Shown here: piece after piece, positions 5,235 through 7,063 of the stretch
Position numbering within the stretch: position 1 is the stretch's first letter
How the letters are laid out: the number at the start of each line of letters is the position of its first letter
NCBI GenBank assembly: GCA_030634715.1
Contig: DAOWAG010000058.1
Span: forward strand, 1 to 7,063
DNA length: 7,063 nt
Source of the DNA: Candidatus Aegiribacteria sp.
GTDB lineage: Bacteria; Fermentibacterota; Fermentibacteria; Fermentibacterales; Fermentibacteraceae
Reading direction: 5' to 3'
Notes under the pieces: model-generated
Databases searched by the model: none
Told to the model about the DNA's origin: nothing
What the model saw: the letters and a program-made list of their open reading frames with translations, nothing else
Made by a program: the position numbers and the translations under genes

Positions 5235-7063
5235 TATTTTTTGCGGGATCGCGCAGGATCGGTTTGGTTACCGTCCTGGCGGCGCTCCTGTTACCGGCCC
5301 TTGGAGTAGGTGTGGCAAGTGCTGACATGAGTGTCGGGGATACTGTAATACTTAAAGTTCCCGATCTTTCTGAGTTCCCACTTCCAATCGAGGAACATCA
5401 GTTTACTTGTCGGGGCGTTTCGGAACACGCCTACTGGCTGGTGCAGGACACAGTTTCGGTTAAGGAAGGCGCAGGACCTGGAATCCTCGGTAATCCAGTA
5501 TGGGATACCCTGATGACCCAGGCTGAACTGGACACATTAATCATTGATTTTGCGGGGGGCGTCGCCAGTGTCTACGGGACCGTCACAGAGTATCTCGGAT
5601 CTATCCCTGATACAGATGGCGATCCAAGGGTCTGGATTGTATTCGCCACAATGGCTGATTTTTACAATTCAAGTCCCGCAGACAGACAGATGATGGTGTA
5701 TGTAAATCCGGAGGATGTTGATGGAAGCGGAGACTTCAACAATCATGACATCGTGTACATCAATGTACATTCATACACTGAAAATGAAACAATGCTTAAT
5801 AATATTGCCAGGTACGCCCGTAGGTATAATGTACCGACCGGTCTTGGAGAGCTTCTAAGAACGGCAGTGCTGCCTACCGAGGATCCCTGGATTACAAGAG
5901 GACTTGGCGCGGTATGCCAGTACCTGTGCTATGGTCTTACAAGCACCTTCAGCGGCTCCACCGCTGGTCCAGGTCTGCTTTTCGACATAGGGAAGTTCAA
6001 AGCAGCTGCTGATCTTGAACTGACCTACTGGCAGGCCGGCGCGCCCAGCGCACATCTGAAGGATTTCGCCAAAGCCAGAGGTGCTGAATACCTCTGGCTG
6101 ATGTATATGTCTCAGCGTGTTGACGATACTGTCTTCAACTCAATCGCTCAATCCGACGTGACCTCGATGCTCAATGTGGCAAGAGCGATAGATTCATCAA
6201 TTCCTGACAGTCTTGCAATTCAGACCAATGTCGTTCCTATCTATAACGACTGGCTTATCTGCAACCTTGTCAATGACCTGAAAGATGAATCATTCGGCGG
6301 GATATATACTTATGATATACTCCCCGATACTGTTGACTTTGGCGTCATAGGCCAAGCACTGTCATTTGTGAAACGCTTCGCTACAGCAACTGTTTATCCG
6401 ATAGATGTCTGGATAGCGAATGAAACCGGTGGAATGGCTGCTCCGATCTGGGCCGCGCAGTACGTTGAGTTTAAGGGCAACTATGCCGATTTCCCGACCA
6501 TGTACTTCAATGGCATGTATTCGGATGACGGCGGATCAGGTACAATACTCAACGGAAAATGGACCGGATATATTGTAGTACTGAATGCCGACGAAACCGC
6601 GATTTCTTCTGTGGACGCCGTTGACATGAACGAACTCTACAATGGCACTTTCGACATTGCGGGTGGCGCGTCATACCTTATCACGACGAACAACAATGAG
6701 GGTGGACAGGCCGATCTGAGGTTCGTTCTTTCGCAGGATACGGATATACCGAACCTTCTTCTGTCAGCCCATCAGAATACTGTTAACGATCAGTACATCA
6801 CTCTCTATACCACTTTGTACGATAGTATTCCGGAAGGATTTGACTGGTACGGACCGATCTTCACCGCGACAACTTCCGATAGTTCCGGTCTTTTTGGTAT
6901 GTCAACCTTCTACGAAACTCTCTGGTCGCACAGATTCACCGCATGGGAAGCAGGAGCCTATACCCTGCATATCGCGGGGTATGACAGTACAGGGTTCGAC
7001 GTTGAAAACAGCATCGCTGTATCTGTGGACTATGTCTCATCAGATGGTGCGACGCTCAATGTG
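5231..7063 (+). CDS. Exported protein resembling HExxH metallopeptidases but lacking the zinc site (3' end missing)
   Basis: The frame stays open from ATG 5231 to the window edge, giving 611 residues without a stop. A strong signal peptide (arginines at 8-9, a hydrophobic core, ASA|D cleavage after residue 31) shows export. The mature part carries DTDGDPRVWIVFA at 127-139 and a calcium-loop-like DVDGSGDFNNHD at 162-173, followed by IVYINVH. This order recalls secreted M30/M6-like metallopeptidases, in which an ILLxDI-type strand and an EIFYID-type strand precede HEFQH and WVNEGL. At the matching places here the sequence reads GELLR (206-210) and WITRGL (220-225), so both histidines and the glutamate ligand would be replaced. 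Residues from about 505 look like an Ig-like beta domain (GAYTLHIAGYD). I infer a catalytically dead relative used for binding or structure. The missing C-terminus may hold a sorting domain. Family placement is from remembered motifs and is moderate only. Confidence 0.75.
   Translation, partial: MIFFAGSRRIGLVTVLAALLLPALGVGVASADMSVGDTVILKVPDLSEFPLPIEEHQFTCRGVSEHAYWLVQDTVSVKEGAGPGILGNPVWDTLMTQAELDTLIIDFAGGVASVYGTVTEYLGSIPDTDGDPRVWIVFATMADFYNSSPADRQMMVYVNPEDVDGSGDFNNHDIVYINVHSYTENETMLNNIARYARRYNVPTGLGELLRTAVLPTEDPWITRGLGAVCQYLCYGLTSTFSGSTAGPGLLFDIGKFKAAADLELTYWQAGAPSAHLKDFAKARGAEYLWLMYMSQRVDDTVFNSIAQSDVTSMLNVARAIDSSIPDSLAIQTNVVPIYNDWLICNLVNDLKDESFGGIYTYDILPDTVDFGVIGQALSFVKRFATATVYPIDVWIANETGGMAAPIWAAQYVEFKGNYADFPTMYFNGMYSDDGGSGTILNGKWTGYIVVLNADETAISSVDAVDMNELYNGTFDIAGGASYLITTNNNEGGQADLRFVLSQDTDIPNLLLSAHQNTVNDQYITLYTTLYDSIPEGFDWYGPIFTATTSDSSGLFGMSTFYETLWSHRFTAWEAGAYTLHIAGYDSTGFDVENSIAVSVDYVSSDGATLNV

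Noticed and set aside
5855..6055. Minus-strand open frame of 66 codons inside the protease-like gene
   Set aside because: The + strand frame is open for 611 codons here with a signal peptide and domain features, so this is a shadow.
1..7063. tRNA, rRNA, CRISPR array, transposon ends or phage features
   Set aside because: Looked for repeated units, terminal repeats and RNA-like folds; none were visible, and nearly all of the window is coding.

Overview
The window is a compact, one-direction (+ strand) gene block with no RNA genes, mobile elements or CRISPR. It holds four large genes that are complete or run off the left edge, a fifth that runs off the right edge, and a possible 28-residue small ORF. 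Base composition is moderate by eye (roughly half G+C), and no stretch longer than about 90 bases lacks a coding frame. The four large genes whose 5' ends are visible each begin with a signal-peptide-like segment, and the fifth (first in order) ends in an export-type C-terminal domain, so the whole block appears to serve the cell envelope or exterior.

Layout. (1) 1-1617: C-terminal 538 residues of a large secreted protein with an acidic, Tyr/Trp-rich body, a fibronectin-III-like domain and a type-IX-secretion/FlgD-Ig-like C-terminal domain (VVPNPY ... GKFAIIR). (2) 1631-2614: a PorV/PorQ-family outer-membrane beta-barrel protein, 13 nt downstream. (3) A 58-nt gap with a perfect 9-bp GC-rich stem-loop. 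(4) 2673-3824 and 3796-5139: two different GWxTD-domain proteins that overlap by 29 nt. (5) 5148-5234: a possible 28-codon ORF linked by ATGA overlap to (6) 5231-7063+: a long exported protein that resembles HExxH/WVNEG metallopeptidase-like secreted proteins but appears to lack the zinc ligands.

Organism. PorV/PorQ proteins, VVPNPY-type C-terminal domains and GWxTD proteins together point to an uncultured lineage in or near the Fibrobacteres-Chlorobi-Bacteroidetes (FCB) group, for example Fermentibacteria, Eisenbacteria, Latescibacteria or WOR-3-like bacteria. This is inferred from recalled family distributions; no marker gene is present to fix the phylum.

How the genes may work together. 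The sorting-domain protein is a plausible cargo, and the PorV-like barrel is a plausible outer-membrane partner of type IX secretion. The paired GWxTD proteins are of unknown function. They show complementary erosion of the family signature (one keeps FWxxRDP but has GINTD; the other keeps GWETD but has YWQGRTE), which suggests two diverged subunits that could act as a pair. The last gene looks like a pseudo-protease or binding protein. The most worthwhile leads are the GWxTD pair, the degenerate metalloprotease-like protein and the coupled small ORF.
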